From positions 123,845,501 through 123,909,500 of the forward strand of contig NC_091727.1 in NCBI RefSeq assembly GCF_042477335.2: a DNA stretch of 64,000 bases. The letters are read 5' to 3'. Below, piece by piece: positions 1-12,625 of the stretch (within the stretch, counting starts at the first letter, position 1; every line of letters begins with the position of its first letter). Below the pieces are notes generated by a model. The model was not told where the DNA came from. It did not search any database and saw only the letters and a program-made list of their open reading frames with translations. The stretch is from Ovis canadensis (lineage: Eukaryota; Chordata; Mammalia; Artiodactyla; Bovidae). The translations under genes and the position numbers were made by a program.

Positions 1-2876
1 CAATTTTAAAGAAAAAAACAAAAAACAAAACTGAGGGACAGAGGATTGAAGTGACTTTCATGGTCAGACAGCAAGAATGTGTAAAAGTTAATACTTCCCA
101 ATGTCTCTCTGACTCCCAGTCCAATGCTCTTTCTTCTATACTCCACTGTCTCATTAAACATAATTTGAAAGAATACCTCCTTAGGTTCAAGACTCTGTCT
201 TGAGCCTTATGGGATGACACAGAAATGAGCATGCCCATGCCCTCTAAGAATTTAAAATCTATTTCCTTCAAAACATGTTATGGAGTTAGTACCTCAAGTA
301 CAGTCCCACATGCTTTGAATATCTTTTCTGGATTGTCTTACACAGGTCTAAGGAACTCTCATTTCTGAGAGTCACTCAGGGGTTGGGGGAAAGGAGGAGG
401 TAGTTGGTGATGCATTCATTCAGATTCTTTCTTGTAACTAAAAATCTGAAAGTCTTCTTCCTTCTATAAGCACTATCTATTTCTGCCTCCGTCAGTAGTA
501 ATCTCCTGTTTACCTCCAGCATCCTGGTGACCTCCTACCTCCCAGGAAGTCAGCTGGCTCTGCTAACTAGGCTGCACTTTTTCTCTGTTGTCACATAAAT
601 TCCTAGATTGCCAAGGCTTGTCCTCTCCAATGATGGGCAGTTTCTATGGAACATTCAGTGTGATTTTTTTCCTCTGCTCATAGCATCCCCTAATACTCCA
701 TATACCAACATTCCTCTTATATTTTCAATCATCATGATTTCCCTGCTCTGTACCTCTCAAACCTGTTCTCCAGAAGGATCAGGTATTGAACCTTTACATA
801 TCACCTTGAATACATTCAAATTCATTTGTTCATCCATTCCAGTAACAAATACTTTGAAGGGTGTACTATTCAAAGACATTACTGATAGAAAAAAAATTCA
901 TGGACATTTTCCTTCAAGAAACTCATTTTCTGGTGGCAAAGACAGACTACTACAATAGAGTCAAATGTCATTATTTTATATTCAAAGTAAAACCATAGTA
1001 CTGCAGAGGCTGCAGAGGAATATTTAACCTACACTAAGGGAAATAAGGGAGGGCTTCTCAAGGAGGTAAAAATTTCTGGAGAGAGAGAGATTTTTGAGGT
1101 CTTTGGTGATTCTGGCTGGGTTAATTAGGCAATAAGGTAGAGGGTGGTGTATTCATGGAGATGGTAATATAGGAAGAGGCAAATGAGAATTACGGGTTAG
1201 AATGGAGGCAGATGATATGTTTGGCTTTATACATGTTAACTTTGAGATGCCTATGAAACATTCAGGGGATTCCAGCATGCAGTTTGATACCTGGATCTTA
1301 TAAGAAATATGATAGGTGTATTGATTTTGGAATCACTCAACATGTCTCCTTGTTGTTCTGTGAGATCATGAAGTCTTTGGCTTCTGACTCGTCAATAGCA
1401 AGTGGAAGAGACACTGTTAAGGTGGGAGAAGCTTCCAGGTATCTTTGAAATATCTTTGCCACTGGTCAGCCTTGTGTGCCCCCCAGCCCCACATTCAATC
1501 TAGCTGCTCTTGACCCAGGATAGAAGGACAGGTTTGTGGACTTTAGCTGTGAAATGTGATTAGCACAGTAATTAATGTACTCTGCAAGGGGTGGAAAATG
1601 ACCCAAGAAAATCAAACGTGGTATCTGTTGGTCTTGGTCCTTCACTAAATAGCATTTATGCATCAAAGAGAATTGGACAGAATAAACAAGAGGTTGTATG
1701 CTCCTGATTTGGGGCTTTTTTGTTCTTAAGGCTTTACAAAGTCTTCCTCACCTCAGTTTATAGACCTTCTAAACCATTCTGTACCACCTCCAAGTTACTC
1801 TTCATAAAACACCACTTTCATCAGTCTCCCAAACCTCCCAAGGCCCAGTTGTTATTCAAGTTCCTGAAAAATCGAGTCCAATCTTACATATCTGAAGTTT
1901 TCTTAGCCTCACCAAACTATTACTCACATGTACCGAAAACAAACCAGAGTTTTTCAGATTGTTAGCTCTTGCTAATGCAAGAGTTGAAGAGTTGTTCCAT
2001 GAGCTTGAAATGCCAGGTACTAATTTCTTTACCTACAGTCATTCAAGGAATCTTAATTGAAGATACCTGAGCATTCACACACATTCAAGGAATCTTTATT
2101 GAACACATACTACATACTTTCTTTGCCAATCAAAGTTCGTACAGCTCTCAGCCTTCTCTTCCATATTATATCGCAATCATGGTTACGGTAACCATATATT
2201 CAGGATAAAATGAGAATTTGATAAATATATATGTGTTATGGGACAATTAGGAGAGATTATTTTAAATTGAGGCTATTCAAACTCATCTAGATTATATCAG
2301 AGAACTCCTTATAGACTTATTTAGCATTTTCTCTTTATAGCTACCCTGGAGATTTTGGAGGCTCAGTCCAAGTTTAAACTTCTTTGTACCCCACATGGCA
2401 CCAACTACATGCTAGGTATCTAGTAGTTATTCAGTAAGAATTTGTGTTTGGACTAACTGCTAATGTTCTTTGTTTGAGTCTGGCAACATTCTTCAGGTGT
2501 GACCCACCCTCAGTTACTAGGAAGGTAGTGCACAAAGAAGACCAATGAAAGGAAGATTAAATTTGGCAGAAAATATAGTTTAACAGAGATTAGCCCTTCT
2601 GCTGAGTAAGCTGAGCCTTGGTAAACTGAGCCTGTCTTCTTCCTAAGAACAATGGAAATAAATCACCTTGTGGGTGAAACAGAGTTAGTCTCCATTTGCA
2701 GGGGGATTTAAAGTGTCTCCGTGGTTTAGTCCCCCTCAGAAATCTCCCCATATTTAACATCTGCTCTGTCTTCAAATTACCTTGGACATTTTTCTGAGAC
2801 CCTGTGAAAATGAGCAAGGAGCTCCAAAATGTCCACCAAAGCCAAAGGAATATTAATTAGAGGTAGGAGGTGAGGG

Positions 2877-3520
2877 TCCCATCACTTCACGGGAAATAGA
2901 TGGGGAAACAGTGGAAACAGTGTCAGACTTTATTTTGGGGGGCTCCAAAATCACTGCAGATAGTGATTGCAGCCATGAAATTAAAAGACACTTACTCCTT
3001 GGAAGGAAAGTTATGACCAACTTAGCATATTGAAAAGCAGAGACATTACTTTGCCAACAAAGGTCCGTCTAGTCAAGGCTACGGTTTTTCCAGTGGTCAT
3101 GTATGGATGTGAGAGTTGGACTGTGAAAAAAGCTGAGTGCCGAAGAATTGATGCTTTTGAACTCTGGTGTTGGAAGACTCTTGAGAGTCCCTTGGACTGC
3201 AAGGAGATCCAACCAGTCCATCCTAAAGGAGATCAGCCCTGGGTGTTCTTTGGAAGGAATGATGCTATAGCTGAAACTCCAGTACTTTGGACACCTCATG
3301 CGAAGAGCTGACTCATTGGAGAAGACTCTGAAGCTGGGAGGGATTGGGGGCAGGAGGAGAAGGGGACGACAGAGGATGAGATGGCTGGATGGCATCACTG
3401 ACTCGATGGACGTGAGTTTGAGTGAACTCCGGGAGTTGATGATGGATAGGGAGGCCTGGCGTGCTGCGATTCATGGGGTCGCAAGGAGTCAGACACGACT
3501 GAGCGACTGAACTGAACTGA
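2877..3520 (+). mobile_element. BovB LINE (RTE) 3' fragment, 5'-truncated
   Basis: The reading frames match the C-terminal part of the BovB reverse transcriptase polyprotein (MYGCESWTVKKAE-type block, then [17 protein letters not shown] and [16 protein letters not shown]). The copy ends with the diagnostic BovB terminus of repeated gactga/actga units. The frame is broken between about 3160 and 3310, so it is a dead copy. The flanks carry an 11-bp imperfect target-site duplication, GGAGGTGAGGG at 2866-2876 and GGAGGGGAGGG at 3521-3531. Confidence 0.93.
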
Positions 3521-3779
3521 GGAGGGGAGGGAAGAGGGAGCTAGTCTCACCAAAAGAAGTTCATTTATTCCCCGGGAAAAAAATGAAATGTGAGTTCAGG
3601 AGGTAGAGGAGAAACCTTTTGAACTTTTCAGGACCAGAGTAGAAGTTGAATGACAGAGAGAGATGAGATGGTAAAATGTGACAAAAAATAAGTCAGAAAT
3701 TTCCTGTAGCCTTGGAAGACAAGGTGATGGGGTCAAAACTGCTTCAAACTCTGTTTTTGGATATTGAGGAAAACTCTAC

Positions 3780-3880
3780 CAGTCAGCAAGTTTTTTTGTA
3801 AAGAGTCAGCTAGTAAACATTTAAGGCTCTGCAACCTACAGAGCTCTAGTCTTAATTGTAATTCTTCTTTGTTTCTTTTA
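3780..3880 (+). repeat. Probable DNA-transposon fossil fragment
   Basis: The stretch resembles the conserved 'tttttgtaaag-g-cagatagtaaatatttaggctttgc' part of an abundant old mammalian DNA-transposon family. The same family is seen more clearly at 56795-56980. A GT microsatellite follows directly. The family name is not certain from memory. Confidence 0.45.
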
Positions 3881-3942
3881 ACAACTCTGTAAAGACTTTT
3901 TAAAAGAATTGTTAGTAGCAGTTTGTCTGTCCTTGCTCTGCA

Positions 3943-3944
<2 letters not shown>

Positions 3945-4002
<58 letters not shown>
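3945..4002 (+). repeat. (GT)29 microsatellite
   Basis: An uninterrupted dinucleotide run of 58 nt. It is the longest pure GT tract in the window and so likely to be length-polymorphic and able to adopt Z-DNA. Apparent His/Thr-rich ORFs on the minus strand come only from this run. Confidence 0.97.
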
Positions 4003-4007
<5 letters not shown>

Positions 4008-4424
4008 TCAAGTCCATTGCAAATTGAGAAACACTTAATGATGAAAAGAATTCTTAAGGAGGAAAAGACTAAACTCCAGGCTAAGTAACCAGTGATTCTC
4101 AGCATGAAAACAGGACAACACTCCCAGCACCAAGAATTAGCTGGAGGAGAGAGCCAGATTTCAGTGAATCTAACAGTCTGTACAAAAGTTACGCAAAGTG
4201 GAAAAAATTTGTGAGTGTGATTTGAGCAGGACACTGAGCATCTGGCCAAATTAAAGCTGGGGAACTCTCCCAGAAGCTTTCAGAGCAGACCCAAACGCAG
4301 TCTGGAAGCTGGGGTCAAGGAGAGGCAAACGCTCAGGGTGTTTTTTTGACCACAAAGGCAGGGGAAGTCTTTATAATTACCAAGCAGCTGGGACTGCACT
4401 TTGGGAATAAGTGAAATCTCTGCA

Positions 4425-5073
4425 TCTGGTCCCATCACTTCATAGGAAATAGATGGGGAAACAGTGGAAACAGTGTCATACTTTATTTTGGGGGGCTCCA
4501 AAATCACTGCAGACGGTGACTGCAGCCATGAAATTAAAAGACGCTTTCTCCTTGGAAGGAAAGTTATGACCAACCTAGATAGAATATTCAAAAGCAGAGA
4601 CATTACTTTGCCAACAAAGGTCCATCTAGTCAAAGCTATGGTTTTTCCAGTGGTCATGTATGGATGTGAAAGTTGGACTGTGAAGAAAGCTGAACACCGA
4701 AGAATCGATGCTTTTGAATTGTGGTGTTGGAGAAGACTCTTGAGAGTCCCTTGGACTACAAGAAGATCCAACCAGTCCATTCTAAAGGAGTCCTGGATGT
4801 TCTTTGGAAGGAATGATGCTAAAGCTGAAACTCCAGTACTTTGGCCACCTCATGTGAAGAGTTGACCATTGCAAAAGACTCTGATGCTGGGAGGGATTGT
4901 GGGCAGGAGGAGAAGGGGACGACCCAGGATGAGATGGCTAGATGGCATCACTGACTTGATGAACGTGAATCTGAGTGAACTCCAGGAGTTGGTGATGGAC
5001 AGGGAGGCCTGATGTGCTGCGATTCATGGGGTTGCAAAGAGTCAGACACGACTGAGCAACTGAACTGAGCTGA
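4425..5073 (+). mobile_element. BovB LINE 3' fragment with exact target-site duplication
   Basis: It spans the same part of BovB as the copy 1.5 kb upstream (2877-3520), in the same orientation, with a similar 5' truncation point. Reading frames encode the RT C-terminal region (VMYGCESWTVKKAEHRRID block) but are interrupted near 4780-4870. An exact 11-bp target-site duplication, AAATCTCTGCA, is present at 4414-4424 and 5074-5084, which shows an independent retrotransposition rather than a segmental copy of the neighbour. Confidence 0.95.
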
Positions 5074-5594
5074 AAATCTCTGCAAAATGTAACTTACCTG
5101 CCTGGGATCAGTCTAAAATACCTTATAGGGTAGACCCTGATGAATGTAAAGAAATTAGGCCTGAAAAATTGGAGTCTGGGGACCCTGGGAGTTCAGGTGC
5201 AGGAGAGGGGGAAGTTAGAAATATCCCCCACCTTCTCCTACTGGAACCACTTTTCACTAGGGAGGACAAAGTGGGCCTGAAGGTAGAAAGTACTTAGTCT
5301 CTAAAGAACACCTGACAAACAGCTTTGGAGAAACCAAGGGAGGGGCTCCCCCCGAGATGTTGACTGAAAAGACCTGAGGGCAACAAGTCTTAAGCTGAGA
5401 TCAACTTGTCAAGAAGATAGGAAGAACAATGCTTCCCCCACCCAAATGTAGCCTGGGGCTGGAGTATTTAAGACTAAATAAATGTTTGGTGCCTAATTGG
5501 GAGGAGGAAGGTTTAGTACCACACTAACCACAGATGTCCTGAAAATAACCATATATTTCAGCCTCCAAGGTGTTTTCACCACCCTTGTTTGATC

Positions 5595-5770
5595 TGAAGC
5601 TCACAACAAGCCAGTGTGGTCCTAAAACATGACAGAGATTATTCTCCCAATGTTTATAGATGAGGAAATTGAAGCTCAAAAGGGTTGAGCTACTTGCCCA
5701 AGTTCTCACAGCTTGTAAATAGCAGTTACACACTCAAATATTTCAAGAGTTCATACCTAATGCTACTTTT
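5595..5770 (+). repeat. MIR SINE fragment
   Basis: The core 'gaggaaattgaagctcaaaagggttgagctacttgcccaag..cacagct' pattern is the conserved MIR central segment, diverged as expected for an old element. Confidence 0.7.
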
Positions 5771-6219
5771 ACACTACTGCTGGTGTTCTTAGTGACAAAA
5801 CAGCAAGGTGGGAAATGGTTGGCAAAGAAGTACATCCATGGGGAGAGGTGACCCATTGGGGAGCTGGAGAGGTGAAAACAGAAATGAAAAATGAGAAGTG
5901 AGGATGGTAAAGCTGTAGGGAAAAGTTCAGGCTTTCAGAAGGCTGGAATCGAAAAGACTTTTACATTAAAATAGTTGGGAATCCAGAGTCTTTGTTCCAA
6001 GGAAACGGGGAGATGAGTTTTGAAAATATTGAGAGCATCCTGGGAAAGCCACCAAGATGGGGTTGGGATGGCTTTGGGGGTTTTTTACCTGGGGTAAAGG
6101 GGTACACTGGAGAAATGACTTTGCCTGCTCAGTTGTCACAGGTGCTGAGAAAAATAGTTTTGATTTTGATTTTAAACACAAAGTAAGATGGGGAATTGTT
6201 ATGAAATATGTTTCCTTCA

Positions 6220-6410
6220 CCCAACAAGTATTTCATAGGTACCCACTATGGGCCAGATACAGCATGTGCTAGGTTTTGGGGATATAGCACTGAATAAGAG
6301 ACTGTCTGTGACCATGGGTGAACCTAAAGTCTAGCTGGGCATCCAGAGTATAAGTAGCTACAAGACAATGTGAAAAGTAATCTAATAAGGAGAGGAACTA
6401 GGAAAAGACT
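6220..6410 (+). repeat. Ancient mammalian repeat fragment, class uncertain
   Basis: The text 'caacaagtatttcataggtacccactatgggccagatacagcatgtgctaggttttggggatatagcac' matches a well-known degenerate mammalian interspersed repeat ('tattgagcacctactatgtgccaggcactgtgctagg'). I cannot fix the family (L2/L3 or similar) without a library search. Related fragments occur near 190-260 and 24130-24240. Confidence 0.5.
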
Positions 6411-6944
6411 GGGAGCCTAGAGAAAGAGGGAGGGATCTAGGGAGGAGGTGTTGCTCACCCACAGCATACCCTGGCTGGATGCCTGCCCCGCTCCCAAGGA
6501 GAGTGTTATTGAAATGCTGGAAATGGGATAGTACATGAAACACGACACCCTGTGAAATGAACTACATATATTGTCAACATACGTTGCAGTTCTGTTGTTC
6601 TGTAATGAGGCAAAAAATGCAATTTCTTCTTTTCAAGCTAGAAACTATGAACCATGAAAAACTATGAACAGCCTTCCCTTCTTTCCCCCCTCTGACACTA
6701 TGCTTCTAGAAAGGGGGCTATGGGACTAGAGGGATGGGACATTGGACCTCTGTTAAAGAGTTCAGTTGGTTAATGTCACCTGAGGAGGAGCATGACCAGA
6801 AGGGTTGGAGGGGAATGTCATCATCCCAAATTTATGCTCTTTGATCTCCTGGAGCTAATGAACGTTTATCCAAATGGAGGTTAAACCTATGGCTTAGGGA
6901 CACCCTGGGTGAAAATTTGCCACAGAGGGAACTGCTACTGAATA

Positions 6945-7046
6945 GTTCAGTTGCTAAGTTGTGTCTGACTCTTTGCAACCCCATGGACTGCAGCATGCCA
7001 GGCTTCCCTGTCCTTCACCATCTCCCAGAGTTTGCTCAAACTCATG
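6945..7046 (-). mobile_element. BovB 3'-terminal fragment
   Basis: This is the reverse complement of the last ~100 nt of BovB (gttcagttgctaagttgtgtctgactc... through tctcccagagtttgctcaaac). It is a short 5'-truncated copy with no coding capacity. Confidence 0.85.
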
Positions 7047-7399
7047 TAGGAAACTCACATAGGAAGAAAATATTGCCACTTAGCATAAACTCATACATGT
7101 CTCCTACAAATTTCATGGATCTTAAGTACTTTGTTCAAGCCATCTATAATCTTTTATGTAGAAATTACCTGACTTTACCTGAGTTTTCTTCTTTCTTTTT
7201 AACAACCCTTTGTACAGACATTTGAATTTGTATAGAAACTACCTGCCTTCACAGGTGTTGATTGCTTTGCTAAAACTATAATAATAACAATAATATGATA
7301 AGTACTACTTACTATTATTATTTACTGATACTATCATGTTTCAGGACTATGCCGACAACATCATGAATTTTCACAGATCTTTAAATATCTACTTACCAT

Positions 7400-7535
7400 T
7401 CCCACATCCCTCCAAAATGTAAGCTCTGTAAGGGCAAGGATGTTACCTGTATTTTTCACCAAATCATCCCAAGTGGTTAGAACAGTGCTGAACACAAAGC
7501 TGATACTCAATACATATCTGTCCAACCAACAAATT
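7400..7535 (+). repeat. L2 LINE 3' end
   Basis: The order 'gtaagctctgtaagggcaaggatgttacctgtatttttc ... agaacagtgctgaacacaaagctgatactcaat' is the characteristic L2 3' terminus. Confidence 0.75.
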
Positions 7536-8919
7536 ATAATTCAGACTTGTGAGGTTAAGTGATTTTTCCAGGGTCACATAACTACTTGAATGTGGAGATC
7601 TTAACCTAGTTGGGTCTGAATGAAAAACTGCTTTGTTTCTTCCACTATACTAGGCTGCCTTTGGGTGAAACTCTTCCTGGTTTATAGTTCTCATGGGAAT
7701 ACAGGAAGCGACACCATTCATAAACCCATTGGGAACCATTTTCTTGCCATCAAAAGCCTTCAGCCAGTCAGTCACACTCTAATGAATCGACTTCCTATCT
7801 CTCATGCCTATACTGTCTTCCCTCTGATCTCATAGCACTCATTTACTAGCCACCAAATAAATAAACCACCGTGTGCTTAAACAGTTCACATCCACATTTC
7901 CTTGCCATACTTCAGAACTCCCCGTTATACACCAAGATCAAGAAACTGGGAGGCAGGAGGATATGGATGACACTTCCGACATAGATTCCCATGCCAGTAT
8001 TAGGCAAACTTGTCAGCATCTGACAACCGTCAGCAGTCAAGAGCTGCAAGGAACCCTAAAGATCATCTAGTTCAATGCACCTGCCTAACACAGGAAGCAC
8101 TCTAAAACAATGACTAACTCAGGTCAGTCCATGGGTATTCCTAAGGAAGTAAGCAAAAGGGTGCCAGGCCATATACAAAGCTATCTAATAAGCCTGAAGC
8201 TTCTTCCTGAATCAATGATTTTCTAGATTGGAAGATAAAATTAAATAATTTACCTATGAAATAATTTAAATATTATTTGTATACTAAAACCACTTGTGAT
8301 ATAGTTTATCACATAGAATATGCAATTCTCATGAATGTTTAAAGAAAAACAGGAGACTAGGGTAGAGGTTACTGTTTAGGGAATTTTTCCATGAAGAAGT
8401 GACATTTAAGTTGAGGCCTGAGAAATAAGATTGAGTCCACGAGGTGAAGAGTGGAGCGAAGGAAGGTGTGTGTTTGTGTCCTTGACAGAAAGAGTATGGG
8501 CAAGAAATCTAAGGCAGGGACACGTGGGATTCAAAGAGCTGGAGGCCTTAGTGTTCTCAGCTCACACTCCACAACGAGAATATTCTATTATCTCAGGATC
8601 TCCTGAAACACCTCCTAGGAATTCTTCCTCTTTTGCTCATATTCTGTGAAAACACTGTGAAAATCTTTGTGGGGGTGTGGGGGTGGGGAGAAGTTCCAAT
8701 TGCTTGGAACTGAGATGTCTGCAGCTACTCCAAAAGCACCCCAAATTCCTTAGCCAAAACCCAGAAGCCAGGAACATATCACTGTTATTGCTTAAGGATT
8801 TTCAACACTCTTGCTAAAACTAGTTTAGATTAGAACTGCTTGGTATAAAAATAAACTTTAATCCTCTAATGAGCCCATGGTATAGAATATTGGAAATAAC
8901 CATCTCAGCTGTTGTAATA

Positions 8920-9240
8920 TCTGCATATGGCTGACATTTCATCCTCATCATCCTCCCCTTCTCCCAATGAAATAGGTGCTATTAGTAGCAGTAGTAGTAG
9001 TTATTTATTAGTGAAGGACAGGGAAGCCTGGCGTGCTGCAGTTAATGATGTCGCAAGGAGTCGGATATGACTTAACAACTGAACAACAACAATTGCTCTT
9101 CCTACAAATGAGGAAAACAGGCTCCAAATGGACCCAAAGTCACATAGCTAGTGAGTGACAGAACAAAGACACTGATACTTGGTCCTTGGTGCTGTGGCCC
9201 ATATGCTTAGTACCACACTGCCCGGCTGAGCAGGGTTAGG
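8920..9240 (+). repeat. MIR SINE split by a BovB insertion
   Basis: MIR-like sequence is recognisable on both sides: 'catcctcatcatcctccc..caatgaaataggtgctattagtag' at 8940-9000, and 'atgaggaaaacaggctccaaatggacccaaagtcacatagctagtgagtgac' at 9108-9170. The 80-nt BovB terminus at 9011-9091 lies between the two halves, so the MIR predates it. Confidence 0.7.
9011..9091 (+). mobile_element. Very short BovB 3' terminus
   Basis: It matches only the last ~80 nt of BovB (gtgaaggacagggaagcctggcgtgctgcagttaatg...gagtcggatatgac), ending in a caa-repeat tail. It lies inside the MIR at 8920-9240. Confidence 0.85.
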
Positions 9241-9359
9241 ACGGAAGACTGATAACTAGAGTCTTAATCCCAGCAGGCCCCTAAGCAAACCCATTGTCCT
9301 AACCCCTGGAATTCCCTAAGAACGTTGAACAGAGGGGCATAAAGAAAGAAACGGTGTTA

Positions 9360-9595
9360 AGTGACTACTGAAAGCCAGGCATGGTGACAAGGCCTCTCAA
9401 TGAGTTATTTCATGGAATACTAACAGCAACCCCCTCATGGTGGAGAAATTATTACCGTCCCCCCGACTTTACAGATGAGGGAGCTGTGGCCCAGCATGGT
9501 TAAATAATTACCTCATTGGTAAGTATTTGAGCTGGGACCGAAATTCGGGCTTGAGTGACTCCAAAAGTCTATACCCTTTCCATCACAGTACACCA
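9360..9595 (+). repeat. MIR SINE
   Basis: It is collinear with MIR: 'gtgacaaggcctctcaatgagttatttcatggaatactaacagcaaccc' leads to 'tttacagatgagggagctgtggcccagcatggttaaataatta', followed by the 'gagctgggaccgaaattcgggcttgagtgactcc' tail. Confidence 0.75.
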
Positions 9596-10506
9596 AAGAT
9601 GGCTTAATGTTTAACCCTTCACAGGTTACGTATTTGCACTTTAACAAGAGTCTTTCCTGTGTGAATCTCACAGAACCATGGCGAACGTGAAGAGAAGGCT
9701 AATTGGGGGCTGCAAGGTGAGCGTGCCTTAAATCACACTGGAATGGCATTGACCTGCCCTCTCCCTGTAGTTCCTGAGGTGGGGCAGCATGCCAACAAAG
9801 ATAAATCTCTATTCCAGTCACAGCCTTCTTTTCCAACTGGGATAACAACTCTAAGAAACTCTAGCAACTACAGAAACAGAGAAAGCTCCGAATCAATCAA
9901 GAGTTTATTTGTAAAGTGTAATGTCAGAAGATGAACTTCCTTTAAATCCTGCTAACTTCATACAGTTCAACAGCTTACTGGCTCAGGAATGTGATTTCTC
10001 TCTGACTTGCTTTCAGTGATTTGTTCTTTATCATTGACCAAACCGTCTTCTTCTTCTCATCCCACCATCTTTCAGAAGTGCAGACTTTGATGTGTGCTTC
10101 TTGGTCTCCCTAATTCCCTCTTGCACCATCTAACACAGGACTTTGCAAACAAACCCTACTGAGAAGTATGGACAGTCTGGGCCTTTCCAGAAACTCAAGC
10201 TGCTGAGGGAGATACGATATTTAGTTAAGCTGAAGTGAAGCCCTGCATAAATCATAAAGAGGTGAACCCAGGTTACTCAAACAGGACCCTAGGAGGTACT
10301 TGGGGAATAGACTTGCAGTCAGCTTTATTTTTCTACAGTCGTTTGACTTCCAAAATGCTGGGGCCCACAAGTACCCCAGAAGCAACTTGGCTCCCAAATG
10401 CTGGAGCCGGTCTTGGCCTTGGAGCACAGTTCTTGTGTTGTTTCCTGAATTCCCACATTGCTGTTTTCCACGCATAGATCAGGCTTCAAACTTCCTGTGT
10501 CTGGAC

Positions 10507-10557
10507 TGTGTGTGTGTGTGTGTGCACGCGCTCACGCGTTTGTGTGTGTGTGTGTGT
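10507..10557 (+). repeat. Interrupted (GT)n microsatellite
   Basis: Two GT tracts flank a CG-rich interruption (gcacgcgctcacgcg). The alternating purine-pyrimidine pattern is nearly unbroken and could favour Z-DNA. Confidence 0.9.
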
Positions 10558-11389
10558 TTATATGCTTGGGAAGGGTGGATAGGGGGAAGGAGGGGAACCT
10601 AAAAGGAAGATAATTTAGCTCCTTGCTTGTACTGCATATATGTTCCTTTGATCTTTTCCTGTTCAGATAAAGCAGCTATTATCTATTCAGCTGGCTTCTG
10701 TATATGCAAGGGATAGTATCCTTGGGAATAAATAAGAGACTGACTTTAAGAGGTGTCCTGGGGAAGGCTGCTTCTCAGTGTTTGTCAAATATATCTGAAG
10801 AGTGTTTCCCCCCTCCCCCCGCCCCCACTGCCCTGGAGTTGGGGCAAGAGCGAGAGTCATGTGGAGCCATAAAGCTTTAGGATTTATTTTCCTTGGTGTA
10901 TGTGCTTGCTTCTACTTTTGTTTCTAAATACATTTAAATGATTGAGTTGTTCACCAGGCAATTAGAGGAAGATGTGCTCATTTCACACTCCCAGTTGACT
11001 TGATGGGTGGGGAGAATGTCATTCAATACAAGGCACTATGGTTTTATGGTCTTTCCTTCTAGAAGAACCTAGCCAGGGATCGAGGAATACACTATACACC
11101 ACATTCTCCTTCCTACTTTTCCCATACATTGGGGAAAATATTGTGTGCAAAGGGCAGACTTTTTTTTCATTAAAATATCCGGTAGTTGCCAAAATTTAAA
11201 ACCAGGAGGCTTTACACTGAAACCTTTGACTTCTGCTTTCTCTTGAAAAATCAGAAGTCCTGGCCAAATTGGGCCTGCTTTTCCCCTGGTGATGACCTAG
11301 CTGCCCCCTTTAGAGGGGTCCTGCCTTTCTTCTTGGCAGCCTCCATCATTGGCTTTGTCTCCTGACACTGAGCCTGAGGGTTGGTATCT

Positions 11390-11735
11390 TAATTGTTTTT
11401 ATCTTGGTAAAATATATACAACATAAAATTTACCATGTTAACTATTTTTAAGTAGCATTAAATACATGCACAATGTTGTACAACCATCACCACTATCTTG
11501 TTCCAGAATTTTTTTATCATTCCAAAGAGAAACTGTGCTCATTAAGCAATAACTCTCCATTTCTTCCTCCTCTCAGTCCCTGATAGCCACTCTGCTATTT
11601 TCTGTGTCTGTGAACAGTGCCTATCCTAGGTACCTCGGATGAGCAGAATCACACAATATTTGTCCTTTTGTATCCGGCTTCTTTGGCTTAGAGTAATATT
11701 TTAAAGGGAGACTTTGATTTTTTAATTGCTTTTTT
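11390..11735 (-). mobile_element. Old L1 (L1M-type) fragment
   Basis: The sequence 'gtaaaatatatacaacataaaatttaccatgttaactatttttaag...acaaccatcaccactatc...cctaggtacctcggatgagcagaatcacacaatatttgtccttttg' is a well-known old L1 segment, seen here in antisense. It is interrupted on its right by BovB and CHR copies. Confidence 0.8.
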
Positions 11736-11747
11736 CTTGCACGTGTG

Positions 11748-11984
11748 GCTGTTGCTCAGTTGCCAAGTCATGTCTCGCTCTTTGCGACCCTATGGACTGC
11801 AGCATGCCAGGCTTCGCTGTCCTTCACTATCTCCCGGAGTTTGCTCAAAACTCATGTCCATTGAGTCAGTGATGCTATCTAACCATTTCATCCTCTGCTG
11901 CCCTCTTTTCCTTTTGCCTTCAATCTTTCCCAGGATCAGGGTCTTTTCTAATGAGTTGTCTCTTCACATCAGGTGGCCAAAGAA
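11748..11984 (-). mobile_element. BovB 3' fragment
   Basis: Reverse complement of the BovB terminus, from 'gttgctcagttgccaagtcatgtctcgctctttgcgacc' to 'tctcttcacatcaggtggccaaag'. It is inserted next to or into an old L1. Confidence 0.88.
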
Positions 11985-12019
11985 GCACATTGACATTGAT
12001 TTTTACTGTGTCTGGGGGG

Positions 12020-12113
12020 GCACTGCATCCCATAGCTTCCAGGATTTTAGTTCCATGACCAGGGATTGAACCTAGGCCACGGTGAGTCCTAATCACTAGA
12101 CCACCAGGAAACT
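12020..12113 (-). mobile_element. CHR-type tRNA-Glu SINE
   Basis: The reverse complement reads as the cetartiodactyl tRNA-Glu-derived SINE: 'ctggtggtctagtgattaggac...ggttcaatccctggtcatggaac', with a tRNA-like B box. The copy is short. Confidence 0.8.
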
Positions 12114-12519
12114 ACCAATTTTTATTGCATTTTAAAGGAACAGTTGCATTTTATTGAAAAAAAAAGTGTCAAATAGGACAGGTAGTTTGGGATGGAGATT
12201 TTTGACTTCTAAGCTTAAAATGTTCGTTACATCTATTATCAATATGTGGAGATTGTTCATGTACTCAGGCAAGCCTGTGTCTTTACACAGGTGTTCTACA
12301 GTTAGTGGTTAATTCTTTTGGTATCCCCCAGAGGCTTCTCTACATAGTCAGGATATGAAGATACAGGGATGCTCCAGGGATTAGTTAAATGTGTGTGGCA
12401 AACTTGGCTATATAAACTCGCTCTCTGGAACTAGTTTTCGCTCCCTGCTCTCAACTTCTACAGCTTTTACTGTCAATCCCACTCATTTAGCACTTATCAT
12501 ATGCTTGTTAGTTGTCTTT

Positions 12520-12625
12520 TTCTGTATATACCCTTGAAGGCAGGAGCCAAGTCTCATCCCTCTTTGTTTTTTCAGTCTTGTCCATAAAAGCGGCTCTATC
12601 AATGTTTGTTGATGTTTGCCCCCCT
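12520..12625 (+). repeat. L2/MIR-like 3' end
   Basis: The order 'ttgaaggcaggagccaagtctcatccctc...tcaatgtttgttgatg' resembles a degenerate L2 3' terminus. Confidence 0.5.

Noticed and set aside
608..958. 116-codon ORF near the left edge
   Set aside because: No family resemblance, no splice structure, typical chance length in AT-rich DNA.
4280..4865. ORFs of 166 (minus) and 133 (plus) codons
   Set aside because: The plus ORF is a broken piece of BovB reverse transcriptase, and the minus ORF is its antisense plus flank; neither is a host gene.
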